A DNA stretch of 43,606 nt from Burkholderiales bacterium (lineage in GTDB: Bacteria > Pseudomonadota > Gammaproteobacteria > Burkholderiales > UBA11063): NCBI GenBank assembly GCA_028693355.1, contig JAQUVM010000011.1, positions 1-43,606 on the forward strand. The letters are read 5' to 3'. The notes beneath the pieces are model-generated. The model did not search any database and was not told where the DNA came from. It saw only the letters and a program-made list of their open reading frames with translations. Below are positions 27,425 through 37,112 of the stretch, piece after piece. Every line of letters begins with the position of its first letter. The stretch's first letter is position 1. A program made the position numbers and the translations under genes.

Positions 27425-27433
27425 ATTTTAGCA
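27425..27433 (-). promoter_or_regulatory. Extended -10 before pyrC
   Basis: The minus strand reads TGCTAAAAT about 36 bases before the pyrC start, with no clear -35. It is the same string as before rpmI and hpt. Confidence 0.35.
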
Positions 27434-27496
27434 CGTATACTATATTCAATGCTCATTTACAACACATAAAAACCAAAGAAATACAGTGATAAGTTA

Positions 27497-27505
27497 TGAT
27501 AAAAT
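27497..27505 (+). promoter_or_regulatory. Extended -10 before ilvD
   Basis: TGA followed by TAAAAT (27500-27505), with a leader of about 40 bases to ilvD and no clear -35. I see no leader peptide or attenuator. Confidence 0.35.
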
Positions 27506-27551
27506 CCACTCTTATTTATAAATAAATTGAATTCGTTGATTCGAGGGAAAA

Positions 27552-29228
27552 ATGACAAAATTAAATAAAGTTAGCTCAATTATTACAGAAGATATCTCTC
27601 AAGGAGCTTCACAAGCCATGCTTTATGCTACAGGGCTTAAAGAAACAGATATGAAAAAAGCACAAATTGGTATTGGATCAGTTTGGTATGAAGGTAATCC
27701 ATGCAATATGCATTTAATGACGCTTGGCGAAGAAGTTAAAAAAGGCGTTGTTGAATCTGATCTAATTGGTATGCGCTTTAATACTATCGGTGTTAGTGAC
27801 GGTATCTCTATGGGTACAAATGGTATGCGCTACTCACTACAGTCTCGTGAAATAATTGCAGACTCAATTGAAACAATTATGGGTGCACAATGGTATGATG
27901 GTTTAGTTACTATTCCTGGTTGTGATAAAAACATGCCTGGATGCGTAATGGCAATGATTCGCTTAGATCGCCCGAGTATCATGGTATATGGCGGAACAAT
28001 AAAGGCTGGCGAATATCATGGAAAAATTTTAGATATCGTATCTGCATTCCAAGCATACGGTGAATATTTAACTGGTAAAATTAGTGAAGAAGAACGTCAA
28101 GGCGTTATCCGTAATGCGTGCCCTGGAGCTGGTGCTTGTGGTGGTATGTACACTGCCAACACTATGGCATGTGCAATTGAAGCTATGGGTTTATCATTGC
28201 CATATAGCTCATCAATCTCGGCTACTCACCCAGCCAAATTAGCAGAATGCTATAGTGCGGGAGCTGCAATCAAAAACTTACTAGCAAAAGATATTAAGCC
28301 TAGTGATATTTTAACTAAAAAATCATTTGAGAATGCATTTCGTTTAGTAACTGTCTTAGGCGGTTCAACAAATGCAGTATTACATCTAATTGCTATGGCT
28401 CGTACTGCAAAAATTGATTTTACTCTAGATGATATTCAAAAAATTAGCGATACAACTCCAATGCTCGCTGATTTTCGCCCTAGTGGTAAGTATGTAATGG
28501 CAGACTTACATGCTTTAGGTGGTACACCAGCTGTAATGAAATTTATGCTAGCACATGATATGATCCATGGGGATTGCATGACCGTAACTGGTAAAACAAT
28601 TGCTGAAAACTTAGCCACATTACCTAGCTTACCAGCAGATCAAGATTTACTGCATGGACTAGATAATCCAATTAAGCCAGATGGTCATATTCAAATTCTT
28701 TATGGAAACATTGCAAGCGAAGGTTCTGTTGCTAAAATTACTGGTAAAGAAGGTTTAGTGTTTACTGGAACTGCTCGTTGTTTTGATAATGAAGAAGATA
28801 TGATTCATGCTTTAGAGCAAAAGAAAATTCAAAAAGGCGATGTAATTGTAATTCGTTACCAAGGTCCTAAAGGTGGTCCAGGTATGCCTGAAATGTTAAA
28901 ACCTACATCTGCAATTATGGGTGCAGGCCTTGGTAAAGACGTTGCATTGATTACTGATGGGCGTTTCTCTGGTGGTTCGCACGGATTTATTATTGGTCAT
29001 ATTACACCAGAAGCTCAAGTTGGTGGTAATATAGCATTAATTAAAGATGGCGATACTATTAATATAGATGCAGCTAAACGGATAATGGATGTAAATGTAT
29101 CTGACGTTGAATTAACAGCACGTCGTCAAGCATGGACAGCACCAGAATACCGTGTTAAAAGCGGTACTTTATACAAATTCATCAAAAATGTACAATCAGC
29201 GAGTCATGGTTGTGTAACTGATGAATAA
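27552..29228 (+). CDS. ilvD: Dihydroxy-acid dehydratase
   Basis: 558 residues of the IlvD/Edd family. The Fe-S cluster cysteines are visible at Cys51 (GNPCNMHL), Cys124 ([10 protein letters not shown]) and Cys196 ([14 protein letters not shown]). The C-terminal catalytic part has [13 protein letters not shown] and [12 protein letters not shown]. It makes the 2-keto acids of valine and isoleucine. GAGGGA lies before the ATG. It stands alone, divergent from pyrC; no other ilv or leu gene is in the window. The phosphogluconate dehydratase branch is unlikely given [12 protein letters not shown]. Secure. Confidence 0.97.
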   Translation: MTKLNKVSSIITEDISQGASQAMLYATGLKETDMKKAQIGIGSVWYEGNPCNMHLMTLGEEVKKGVVESDLIGMRFNTIGVSDGISMGTNGMRYSLQSREIIADSIETIMGAQWYDGLVTIPGCDKNMPGCVMAMIRLDRPSIMVYGGTIKAGEYHGKILDIVSAFQAYGEYLTGKISEEERQGVIRNACPGAGACGGMYTANTMACAIEAMGLSLPYSSSISATHPAKLAECYSAGAAIKNLLAKDIKPSDILTKKSFENAFRLVTVLGGSTNAVLHLIAMARTAKIDFTLDDIQKISDTTPMLADFRPSGKYVMADLHALGGTPAVMKFMLAHDMIHGDCMTVTGKTIAENLATLPSLPADQDLLHGLDNPIKPDGHIQILYGNIASEGSVAKITGKEGLVFTGTARCFDNEEDMIHALEQKKIQKGDVIVIRYQGPKGGPGMPEMLKPTSAIMGAGLGKDVALITDGRFSGGSHGFIIGHITPEAQVGGNIALIKDGDTINIDAAKRIMDVNVSDVELTARRQAWTAPEYRVKSGTLYKFIKNVQSASHGCVTDE

Positions 29229-29245
29229 TCTCTAGCTAGATTATT
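29224..29245. repeat. Inverted repeat just after the ilvD stop
   Basis: AATAATCT-ctagct-AGATTATT is a perfect 8-bp stem starting in the last codons and stop of ilvD, ahead of the terminator at 29266. Confidence 0.7.
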
Positions 29246-29265
29246 AAATCTAAATTAATACAAAT

Positions 29266-29297
29266 AAAAAATGGTGTCATTACGACACCATTTTTTA
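29266..29297. terminator. Bidirectional terminator between ilvD and the Cys-His-Asp lipoprotein gene
   Basis: A perfect 13-bp stem (AAAAAATGGTGTC / GACACCATTTTTT) has a 5-base loop. The stop codon of the minus-strand lipoprotein (29295-29297) overlaps the right arm. Confidence 0.93.
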
Positions 29298-30113
29298 TAA
29301 TCCAAGTAGGGATGAAATAGAAATAGGCCCCTCGGTGTTTAATTTATAGTCATGATCAATTGCGTTATCATCTATTATCGGCAGATTTAACTTCTTTCGA
29401 TTATACTTTACTGCTTCACGCTCCATAAGTTTTAATAATCGTGGGTTGTGTAACAAAGCGCCTTTAAGTGCAGATGTTAAATCATAATCTGGTACAATTT
29501 GACTGTCTTCGTGAAAAAATACTCCATCAATTTTCCAATAGTTATTCACAAACAACCCATAATCTCCTGATTGAATAGGTTTTACCATCTGAAACATTGG
29601 ATCTAGAATATAGCGTTGTCCAGATTTTCCAACAACTACAGCAAATGCGTGATCACCTGGAACAGCATGTCCAACAAAAGCGAGTTCAAAATTAGAATTA
29701 ATTTTATTTACCCCACCCACAAAAAGATCATGCATAACCGTTAAAGCACCTAAAGTTGAATACTCACCGCAATTTGCTACATGACGACTATATAATTGAA
29801 CCATCATATCACCAATATTTCCCGCCTTACGAATCTGATTAAGTTGATATTTACAGTCATAATATAATGGAGATGATTTATTACCCATCAAAATCGGACT
29901 ATGATTCAAATTAAATGAAGATACTATATGTTGATTAATTACTTGTAAGGCATGAAGCTCATATTCCGGCGATACACTATTAACATAACTAGGATACAAG
30001 ACTTTTAAAGATACATCTTTATTCATACCTTTTGTAACAGGCTGTCCACCACCACTGTTACAACCACTTAATATAAATGTTATAGCAAACACTAAACCTA
30101 AAAACTTTTTCAT
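29295..30113 (-). CDS. Lipoprotein with transglutaminase-like Cys-His-Asp arrangement
   Basis: 272 residues. The lipobox ILSGC puts the acylated Cys at 18, followed by a GGG linker. ANCGEYS (Cys115), GDHAFAVV (His155) and YILDPMF (Asp171) come in the order and spacing of a transglutaminase/papain-like catalytic triad, each in a plausible local motif. This suggests a cysteine protease, amidase or acyl transferase tethered to the periplasmic side of a membrane. I recognise no specific family, so function and substrate are unknown. A strong GAGGT ribosome binding site precedes the ATG. It is a single gene with its own terminator. Confidence 0.7.
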   Translation of the reverse strand: MKKFLGLVFAITFILSGCNSGGGQPVTKGMNKDVSLKVLYPSYVNSVSPEYELHALQVINQHIVSSFNLNHSPILMGNKSSPLYYDCKYQLNQIRKAGNIGDMMVQLYSRHVANCGEYSTLGALTVMHDLFVGGVNKINSNFELAFVGHAVPGDHAFAVVVGKSGQRYILDPMFQMVKPIQSGDYGLFVNNYWKIDGVFFHEDSQIVPDYDLTSALKGALLHNPRLLKLMEREAVKYNRKKLNLPIIDDNAIDHDYKLNTEGPISISSLLGL

Positions 30114-30409
30114 TAAAACCTCTTTTAAATATAATTTATAATTTTTTATATATAGGAATACCCTATAAGTATGTGTTATTTTTGATCATATCGCTAACCC
30201 ACTATAAACTGCACCACTTAATACGCTCCTAACCTATCATCTATAGGTTCCTTTGCTCATTACATTGCACAACTTAATCGAATTTAGCTATCTATATATA
30301 CTATGCGCTTCAATTAATAAAAGATCTCCTTTCTATAAAGATATTATTTAGACAAATAAAAATTCACTTGTATAAAACAACTGAATTTAATATAAAATTT
30401 CAATACTTA
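30114..30409. other. Intergenic region between the lipoprotein gene and rsmA
   Basis: About 300 bases without a convincing gene. It holds two small inverted repeats, TATAGG-aatac-CCTATA (30151-30167), which could be an operator or leader hairpin of the lipoprotein gene, and AACCTAT-catct-ATAGGTT (30231-30249). The rsmA terminator lies at its right end. Confidence 0.5.
30345..30388 (-). terminator. Terminator after rsmA
   Basis: AAATTCACTTGT (30360-30371) pairs with ACAACTGAATTT (30377-30388) with one mismatch. The minus strand then reads T-rich. Confidence 0.7.
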
Positions 30410-31168
30410 TTATAAAATCTCACTCAATGTTATATATTGTTCTATGGTAATATTTTCTGGGCGTGATTTTAAATCAATTCCACAATTAATCAACTGTTCT
30501 CCAGAAAACATACTTTTTAGACTATTACTTATAGTTTTACGACGTTGATTAAATGCAGTACTCACAACTTTACTTAATTTTTCTTCGTTTACTTGAGTAA
30601 AATCATAGTCTGTACGAGGCGTCAAAGATACTATTGCAGAATCTACCTTTGGAGCAGGATAAAAACTCTCAGGTGGTACATCAAGCAAATAGCGACACTT
30701 AAACTTATACTGCAACATTACAGTCAAACGCCCATAATCAGAAGTATTTGGTTGCGCACAAATGCGTTCCACCACCTCTTTTTGTAACATAAATACCATA
30801 TTACTAATATTAGAAAAAGTACTAAGATGAAACATAATTGGCGTTGAAATATTATATGGTAAATTGCCAACAACACGAATATCATCATTTTCAAATGAAA
30901 AATCCATTTTTAGAGCATCTCCACTATGAATAGTAATTTGCTCTGGCAAAAATTTTTTTTCTAAAATATTAATAATATCACGGTCAAGTTCAACAACATC
31001 TATATGCCCCATCTGATCAATCAGAGGCTCAGTTAATGCGGCTAATCCTGGACCTATTTCTACTATCCGCTGCCCTTTTTGTGGATTTATACACTCAATA
31101 ATGCGGCGAATAATAGATTGATCTTGTAGGAAATTTTGTCCAAAACGCTTACGAGGAATATGCTTCAT
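30410..31168 (-). CDS. rsmA: 16S rRNA (adenine1518/1519-N6) dimethyltransferase KsgA
   Basis: 252 residues. RKRFGQNFLQD at the N-terminus, the SAM site EIGPGLAALTE, and the catalytic NLPYNIST are all clear; the C-terminal helical domain has FNQRRKTISNSL. It dimethylates two adenines in helix 45 of 16S rRNA as a late checkpoint in 30S maturation. It begins one base after the tdh stop, an unusual operon with threonine breakdown genes rather than with pdxA or apaG. Secure. Confidence 0.97.
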   Translation of the reverse strand: MKHIPRKRFGQNFLQDQSIIRRIIECINPQKGQRIVEIGPGLAALTEPLIDQMGHIDVVELDRDIINILEKKFLPEQITIHSGDALKMDFSFENDDIRVVGNLPYNISTPIMFHLSTFSNISNMVFMLQKEVVERICAQPNTSDYGRLTVMLQYKFKCRYLLDVPPESFYPAPKVDSAIVSLTPRTDYDFTQVNEEKLSKVVSTAFNQRRKTISNSLKSMFSGEQLINCGIDLKSRPENITIEQYITLSEIL

Positions 31169-31169
31169 A

Positions 31170-32243
31170 CTATAAAGTAGTCCAATCTAATATCACTTTG
31201 CCGCAATTACCTGATTTCATTAATTCAAAACCTTTAATATAATCTTGTACTGGTAATACATGTGTAATAATTGGATTAACATCAAGACCTGATTTTACTA
31301 ATGACACCATTTTATACCACGTTTCAAACATCTCACGTCCATAAACACCCTTGAGGTATAAACTCTTAAATACTACTTTATTCCAATCAAGTGCAACAGG
31401 TTTTGCTGATATGCCAAGCATTGCAATTTTGCCACCGTTTATCATCAAATCAATCATTGAATGAATGGCCGTTTCAATTCCTGACATCTCTAATCCAACA
31501 TCAAAACCTTCATCCATGCCAAGATCATCCATTACTGTACGTAATTTAGCATCAATTTCTTCAGCATTTTTACAATCACTCACATTTACAGCTGCATCAG
31601 CACCCATTTGACGAGCAAGATCTAAACGATAGTCATTTACATCTGTAATAACTACATTTTTTGCGCCAACTTTTTTACAAATAGCAACAGCCATACAACC
31701 AATTGGGCCAGCACCGGTGATTAATACATCTTCACCAATCATATCAAATGATAATGCAGTATGTGCAGCATTACCAAAAGGATCTAACATACTCGCAACA
31801 TCATCTGATACATAATCAGGAAGCTTAAAGACATTAAATGCTGGAATGGCTAAATACTCAGCAAAGCACCCTTCTCTATTTACACCTACTCCTACAGTAT
31901 TTGGGCATAAATGAAAATGGCCAGCTCGGCAATTACGACAAGTTCCACAAATTAGATGCCCTTCACCAGACACCCTATCCCCAACTTTTAAATTTTTATC
32001 ACGAACATTTTTACCAATTTCAATTACTTCACCAACAAACTCATGCCCAACATGCATCGGAGTTGGAATCGTAGCCTCAGCCCAAGCATCCCATTTATAA
32101 ATATGTAAATCTGTTCCACAAATTGCAGTTTTCTTTATCTTGATTAAAACTTCATCATCTTTAATCTTTGGAACATCAACTTCACCCATCCAAATACCAG
32201 GCTCGGGTCTTTCTTTTATTAATGCTTTCATTTTTGTAGTCAT
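31170..32243 (-). CDS. tdh: L-threonine 3-dehydrogenase
   Basis: 357 residues of the zinc alcohol dehydrogenase family. Catalytic zinc ligands are Cys42 ([10 protein letters not shown]) and His67/Glu68 (VGHEF); structural zinc cysteines are 99, 102, 105 and 113. The NAD fold has [11 protein letters not shown]. Similarity to E. coli Tdh is high along the whole length. It oxidises threonine to 2-amino-3-ketobutyrate, which Kbl cleaves to glycine and acetyl-CoA. AAGAGA precedes ATG 32243. It lies 47 bases after kbl. Confidence 0.96.
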   Translation of the reverse strand: MTTKMKALIKERPEPGIWMGEVDVPKIKDDEVLIKIKKTAICGTDLHIYKWDAWAEATIPTPMHVGHEFVGEVIEIGKNVRDKNLKVGDRVSGEGHLICGTCRNCRAGHFHLCPNTVGVGVNREGCFAEYLAIPAFNVFKLPDYVSDDVASMLDPFGNAAHTALSFDMIGEDVLITGAGPIGCMAVAICKKVGAKNVVITDVNDYRLDLARQMGADAAVNVSDCKNAEEIDAKLRTVMDDLGMDEGFDVGLEMSGIETAIHSMIDLMINGGKIAMLGISAKPVALDWNKVVFKSLYLKGVYGREMFETWYKMVSLVKSGLDVNPIITHVLPVQDYIKGFELMKSGNCGKVILDWTTL

Positions 32244-32290
32244 AATATTCTCTTTATTTCTATATTTTATTTGTTAGACTCAAAGTATAA

Positions 32291-33487
32291 TTATTTAATG
32301 ATACCTAGCTCTTTACCAACAGCCGTAAATGCTGCAATTGCTTTATCTACTTGTTCAATTGTATGCTTGGCCGACATCTGTGTACGAATACGTGCTTTGC
32401 TTTTTGGTACAACAGGGAATGAAAAAGGTATTACATAAATACCATAATCTAATAATTTTTGCGCAAATTCCACTGCTAATTTCTCATCATATAACATTAC
32501 AGGAATAATTGCATGCTCTCCAGGCACTAAATCAAAACCGGCTTTAGCCATACCATCACGAAAGTGCTTCTTATTTACTTCTAATCTTTCGCGTAAATCA
32601 TCAGCCGCTGTTACTTTTTCTAATACTTTTAATGTGGCAGCTGTAATTGTTGGAGCTAATGAGTTAGAAAATAAATATGGACGCGCTCGATTACGTAATA
32701 AATCAACCACATTTTTTTTAGCAGAAATATACCCACCTGAAGCACCACCAAGCGCTTTGCCAAGTGTACCGGTCATAACATCAATACGCCCCTCTACACC
32801 ACAATACTCTGGGGTACCACGGCCTTTTTTACCAGTAAACCCAGTAGCATGTGAATCATCAACCATAACCAATGCATTATATTTATCAGCTAAATCACAA
32901 ATACCTTTTAAATTTGCAATAATTCCATCCATTGAAAATACACCGTCTGTTGCGATCATTTTAAATCTACTACCAGCTGCATCTGCTTCTATTAATTTAG
33001 CTTCTAAATCTGCTAAATCATTGTTTTTATAGCGAAAGCGTTTTGCTTTACATAAGCGAATACCATCAATAATAGAAGCATGATTTAATTCATCAGAAAT
33101 AATGGCATCTTCACTACCTAGCATAGTCTCAAACACACCACCATTCGCATCAAAACAAGAGCTAAATAAAATAGTATCTTCAAATCCTAAAAATTTACTA
33201 ATAGCAGCTTCTAAATCTTTATGAATTTGGTTTGTACCACAAATAAAGCGAACTGATGCCATACCATAACCATATTTATCTAAAGCTTCTTTACTTGTTG
33301 CAATAACATCAGCATCATCAGCTAGTCCCAAATAATTATTAGCGCAAAAATTTAATAATTCTTTACCATCTTTTAAAACAACAAGAGGATTTTGAGGATT
33401 AACAATAATTCTTTCATGTTTAAATAATTTGTTATCTGTGATTTCTTGAATTTGTCCGTCTATATGTTTGTAGTACGCTTTATTCAT
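32291..33487 (-). CDS. kbl: 2-amino-3-ketobutyrate CoA ligase
   Basis: 398 residues from ATG 33487, exactly the E. coli Kbl length. An upstream in-frame codon (33520) would add 11 residues without a ribosome binding site, while AGGAAA lies before 33487. It is a PLP enzyme of the alpha-oxoamine synthase family with [11 protein letters not shown] and the PLP lysine in [13 protein letters not shown]. It works with Tdh to convert threonine to glycine. It leads the kbl-tdh-rsmA operon and faces a LysR-type gene. Secure. Confidence 0.96.
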   Translation of the reverse strand: MNKAYYKHIDGQIQEITDNKLFKHERIIVNPQNPLVVLKDGKELLNFCANNYLGLADDADVIATSKEALDKYGYGMASVRFICGTNQIHKDLEAAISKFLGFEDTILFSSCFDANGGVFETMLGSEDAIISDELNHASIIDGIRLCKAKRFRYKNNDLADLEAKLIEADAAGSRFKMIATDGVFSMDGIIANLKGICDLADKYNALVMVDDSHATGFTGKKGRGTPEYCGVEGRIDVMTGTLGKALGGASGGYISAKKNVVDLLRNRARPYLFSNSLAPTITAATLKVLEKVTAADDLRERLEVNKKHFRDGMAKAGFDLVPGEHAIIPVMLYDEKLAVEFAQKLLDYGIYVIPFSFPVVPKSKARIRTQMSAKHTIEQVDKAIAAFTAVGKELGIIK

Positions 33488-33546
33488 ATGATAATTTCCT
33501 GATATATTATAACTTAACAAAGCAATTATAATATATTAAGACAATC

Positions 33547-33562
33547 ATTGCCAAGATGCAAT
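33547..33562. promoter_or_regulatory. Candidate LysR-type binding site (T-N11-A)
   Basis: ATTGC-caagat-GCAAT is a perfect dyad containing T-N11-A, the core of LysR-type boxes. It lies about 60 bases upstream of kbl and between kbl and the LysR-type gene. Confidence 0.5.
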
Positions 33563-33678
33563 GCACTTAATATCAAGTATGTAGTAAGCATCTAGATTAA
33601 ATCTGGCATTTTCAATATTTTATTTAACCAATACTTAATCTCATAAATATATTCTGCTATTACATGCAAATAAAAATA

Positions 33679-33691
33679 GAACATCATGTTC
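33679..33691. promoter_or_regulatory. 13-bp palindrome in the kbl/LysR intergenic region
   Basis: GAACAT-c-ATGTTC is a perfect dyad of operator size. Which protein would bind it is unknown. Confidence 0.4.
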
Positions 33692-33845
33692 CAAATTTAT
33701 GCACATTCAATCAAAACCTTACTCACCAGTGCAATTTTTTATCACGTATATAGAATTTTTGCATATCCAATTATCCTAGACTTATTATGCTTATTTTATG
33801 CGTGATATAATAAAAACATTATTCAACTTAAAAGGCACACCTGTT

Positions 33846-34787
33846 ATGGATTTAATACATGACAGCATCAAAATATTTACTACGATAGTAGAAGCGGGAA
33901 GTCTGCGTAAATCTGCCAAGATATTAAATATTGGAAATGCTACTGCAAGTAGAAAAATTAAAGAATTAGAAAAACACTTAGGTGTATCGTTGTTTACTCA
34001 AAAATCAAATAACTTTAAACTAACTGATTCTGGGATGGAACTATATTCAATATTTAAAGAACAACAACAATTCATCAATAATAAAATACATCAATTCATA
34101 ACATCAACTCCCAATAATTTATTAAGAGTTGCCATACCAGTAGTATTTGGATACCATATAATCAGTAAATATATACCAGATTTTATAAGAAAAAATCCTA
34201 ATATCAAGCTAGAGTTATACTACCATAACCATGAAATAAATTTATTTGAAACAAATTTCGATCTAGCTATAATAAACTACCATAGTAATCAAAAATCTTT
34301 ATTAACTCGTAGATTACTAACCGTTAACGTTAATTTATATTGTACACCCAAGTACATTACAAAATACGGTTGCCCTAAAGACACAGATGATTTAATCAAT
34401 AATCATTTATTTATAGGGCATATAAATCATCAACAACAACCAGATATAAAGAATATTTTACATTATACTAAAATAGATAATATGCCTCAATTAGATAAAA
34501 GTAATATCAGAATTTTCTCTAATAATGCATTTCATAATACACTAATGGCACAAACTGATGAAGCTATAATCATTGGTTCAGACTTTACTCTTAGAAAAGA
34601 GTTACTAAATCACGAACTTATAAAAATCTTGGAAAATGAAGCGTTTGGAGAAATATCATTTCATCTTATCAGAAAAAATGAGATTACAAATTTATCAAGC
34701 AACCTTTTCATAGACTTTATAAACGAGTGCATTCATAAAACCAGAGAAGAATATCCAGATTTATATCTCAACCATAATTTAAGGTAA
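33846..34787 (+). CDS. LysR-type transcriptional regulator
   Basis: 313 residues from ATG 33846, matching the usual start just before the HTH; ATG 33798 would add 16 residues with no ribosome binding site. The winged HTH (about 1-62) has GSLRKSAKILNIGNATASRKIKELEKHLGV-type spacing, and the rest is a two-lobed effector domain (about 85-300). The effector is unknown. Divergence from kbl-tdh suggests it may control threonine breakdown, but this is inference from position and a T-N11-A dyad. Confidence 0.88.
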   Translation: MDLIHDSIKIFTTIVEAGSLRKSAKILNIGNATASRKIKELEKHLGVSLFTQKSNNFKLTDSGMELYSIFKEQQQFINNKIHQFITSTPNNLLRVAIPVVFGYHIISKYIPDFIRKNPNIKLELYYHNHEINLFETNFDLAIINYHSNQKSLLTRRLLTVNVNLYCTPKYITKYGCPKDTDDLINNHLFIGHINHQQQPDIKNILHYTKIDNMPQLDKSNIRIFSNNAFHNTLMAQTDEAIIIGSDFTLRKELLNHELIKILENEAFGEISFHLIRKNEITNLSSNLFIDFINECIHKTREEYPDLYLNHNLR

Positions 34788-34800
34788 TGAAAAATATAAA

Positions 34801-34832
34801 ATTAGCACCAATTAACTTTAATTGATGCTAAT
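34801..34832 (-). terminator. Terminator hairpin between the LysR-type gene and the DUF1554-like lipoprotein gene
   Basis: The 14-base arms have one mismatch (ATTAGCACCAATTA with TAATTGATGCTAAT) and loop actt. The minus strand continues T-rich, so it mainly serves the lipoprotein gene. Confidence 0.75.
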
Positions 34833-34861
34833 TCCCATTCAATATCTAATTTCAATACAAA

Positions 34862-36424
34862 TTATTGTTGAACACAGTATAAGTGACGTTGTACACCACA
34901 TGACGAAGTGCCAGAATTATTCCAAGTTCCATTGGTAGCACTCGGAGAACCTGTAATACCATTTGAATTTGGATTACTACTTGTCCAATCATAACAATCC
35001 GAATCACCATTAGCTAACCCAGTCCATGCTCTTAAATCCATATCTATTGGGTTTGATACATCTACGGCACTGCTAAGATTGTCAGGTAATAGATTTTCAT
35101 TTGTTATTGGAATCACGATCTCATTATTAATATTCTTATAAGCAATACGTGGCTTAATTACCCATGTAGCAGGAGTAATATCAGGTCCATACACACTATT
35201 AATTAATAACGCGTTATAAGTACCGCCATCTGGTTTATTTCCATCAGTATTACAGATATTATTCGCTTCAACAATTGCCATCTCAGCAGTAGAACCCACA
35301 GCACCAGTAATAGTGTTATTTGTCACAAAAATATACTTAGGTTGTGGAAGTATAAGCAAATCTTGCGATGTTGAATTGTAGTCTTCAGCAGACATTATAA
35401 TACTTATAGGACCTTCTTTCGTAGCCACTAACTCCCAATTACAAGTTGGATTTGCACTAGTAAGCTGACAAGATGGTCCATTAAATGATACTCTACCATC
35501 GCCTTCTATGCTTATCATCGTAAGAGTTACTGGAGTCGTTACCCCATCACTATTAAGTAATCGAAGCGTTCCGGTTGTAGATTCACCAAGATACAACTCA
35601 TGTTTACCAACAGTTAATTGTAATGTTCCAGCTATAATAGGTTTTATTGATAAAGTTGTAGTCACTGTTCCATAGTTAATTGCTGACGCATTTATATCTG
35701 CAATACCTGATTGACTTGAAGCTGTAACTTCAACATTACATGTTGGATTTTGAGTGGTAAGTCCACAACTAGATTCATTTAATGACACCTTATTATTTGA
35801 TGTCAATGCTACATTAACAGCAGACTCAACACCAGCACTATTGCTCAAAGTTACTGTCATCATTGTTTTACTATTGATAAACATATCACTAGCAACAGCC
35901 AATGATATTGTACCAGCTCTTGATGCTGCAATAGTATTATCAATAATTACAGGAATTGGCTTATCAAGTAATATAGGCAGCGGAACTGGATCTGCACCAT
36001 TTATAAAATAACTAACAGGTATATAATAAATAGACTCTGCTGCATTATTACCATTAATGTTTATTAAGCAAGATGGATTATTATATGTTACCACACAAAT
36101 GCCAGAATTAAAAGTTAGTATAGGATTACGTCCTGGTGCGACAACTGAGCCTGGAATTAGCGTAATTATAGATTCATTTTCAGATAACCCAGTTACAGTA
36201 ATCGTACCAATACCTGATACAATTGAAGATTCATTTAATGAATAGCTTGCAGCACTTATTAATACATCATGACCATTAATTTTACCAATTAATAATGGAT
36301 TTACAGTATTAGTGGATGAACTTCCACCGCAAGCAATGATTACAATTGGTAATGCAAATAACAATAACGACTTAAGTATAGCTATTGTTTTACTATGAAT
36401 TTTAATGAATAAACCAGTCACCAT
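34862..36424 (-). CDS. Surface lipoprotein with Ig-like repeats and DUF1554-like C-terminus
   Basis: 520 residues from ATG 36424, which has AGGAAAG 5 bases upstream; an earlier in-frame start (36481) lacks one. The signal peptide ends at lipobox IIAC with Cys32. At least two Ig-like modules (about 170-262 and 270-362) share the pattern V-S-N-SC-LT--NPTC, a probable disulfide pair. A similar but shorter Cys pair occurs near 110. The last 155 residues start YIFVTNNTITG and end in a Cys-rich HLYCVQQ, like the DUF1554/C-type-lectin-like domain of surface lipoproteins. Likely displayed on the outer membrane; ligand unknown. Confidence 0.65.
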   Translation of the reverse strand: MVTGLFIKIHSKTIAILKSLLLFALPIVIIACGGSSSTNTVNPLLIGKINGHDVLISAASYSLNESSIVSGIGTITVTGLSENESIITLIPGSVVAPGRNPILTFNSGICVVTYNNPSCLININGNNAAESIYYIPVSYFINGADPVPLPILLDKPIPVIIDNTIAASRAGTISLAVASDMFINSKTMMTVTLSNSAGVESAVNVALTSNNKVSLNESSCGLTTQNPTCNVEVTASSQSGIADINASAINYGTVTTTLSIKPIIAGTLQLTVGKHELYLGESTTGTLRLLNSDGVTTPVTLTMISIEGDGRVSFNGPSCQLTSANPTCNWELVATKEGPISIIMSAEDYNSTSQDLLILPQPKYIFVTNNTITGAVGSTAEMAIVEANNICNTDGNKPDGGTYNALLINSVYGPDITPATWVIKPRIAYKNINNEIVIPITNENLLPDNLSSAVDVSNPIDMDLRAWTGLANGDSDCYDWTSSNPNSNGITGSPSATNGTWNNSGTSSCGVQRHLYCVQQ

Positions 36425-36648
36425 AAAAACTTTCCTTATAATAATCAGTATTAAATAATTTGCAAAATGTTGCAATAGCAATTATCAATCCTAAACACAT
36501 AATACCGATACAATCAAACTTAAAACGCAGTGATTCTTTTATGGAACATGATACAAATAAATAAGCTGTTTACTTTGAACTTTTTGAAAGATTTTCTGAA
36601 ATTTAGATATAATCTATACTTATTAATATATTAGTAGGATGCTTGATA

Positions 36649-37107
36649 ATGCAGTATTGGTTAATGAAATCAGAGCCTGGGGAAGTAAGTATTGATCACG
36701 TAATAGAATTGCCTAATCAAATGGTAGAATGGTTTGGAATTCGCAATTACCAAGCACGTAATTTTATGCGAGATATGATGCAAATTGGCGACAAAGCACT
36801 TTTTTGGCATTCATCATGTAAAGAACCAGGCATATATGGAATTGTAACTATTGCGACAGAGGTTCATCCAGAAACATTACAATTTTTACCAGATAGTGAA
36901 TATTACGAACCAAAATCAACGCCAGAAAAACCGTTATGGTGGTGTATTGATGTAAAATTTGAGAGAAAAACTAAATTTATTTCTATTCAAGAGCTTCGTA
37001 AGTATCCAGAATTAGAAAACATGCGTGTACTACAAAGAGGAAATCGTTTATCAATTACACCAGTTAGTAAAGATGAATGGGACTTCATCATGAATCTAAT
37101 GGATTAA
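36649..37107 (+). CDS. EVE-domain protein
   Basis: 152 residues filling one EVE (PUA-like) domain. YWLMKSEPGEVSIDH, WFGIRNYQARNFMRDM, GDKALFWHSSC and PGIYGIV are family signatures. EVE domains bind modified bases in RNA or DNA; the stand-alone housekeeping form is widespread in proteobacteria and its exact role is not settled. ATG 36649 gives the usual MQYWLMKSEPGE start. It is first in a plus-strand run with the dipeptidase gene 5 bases downstream. Confidence 0.9.
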   Translation: MQYWLMKSEPGEVSIDHVIELPNQMVEWFGIRNYQARNFMRDMMQIGDKALFWHSSCKEPGIYGIVTIATEVHPETLQFLPDSEYYEPKSTPEKPLWWCIDVKFERKTKFISIQELRKYPELENMRVLQRGNRLSITPVSKDEWDFIMNLMD

Positions 37108-37112
37108 TTAAT

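Larger units (their letters stand above)
33488..33845. other. Divergent intergenic region between kbl and the LysR-type gene
   Basis: About 360 AT-rich bases without a gene. It contains the ATTGC-N6-GCAAT site and the GAACAT-c-ATGTTC palindrome listed separately. Several A/T-rich stretches could be -10 boxes but none stands out. Confidence 0.6.

Noticed and set aside
32634..33032. 132-codon plus-strand frame inside kbl
   Set aside because: It is antisense to conserved PLP-enzyme motifs, has a Pro/Ser-rich composition and no start signals.
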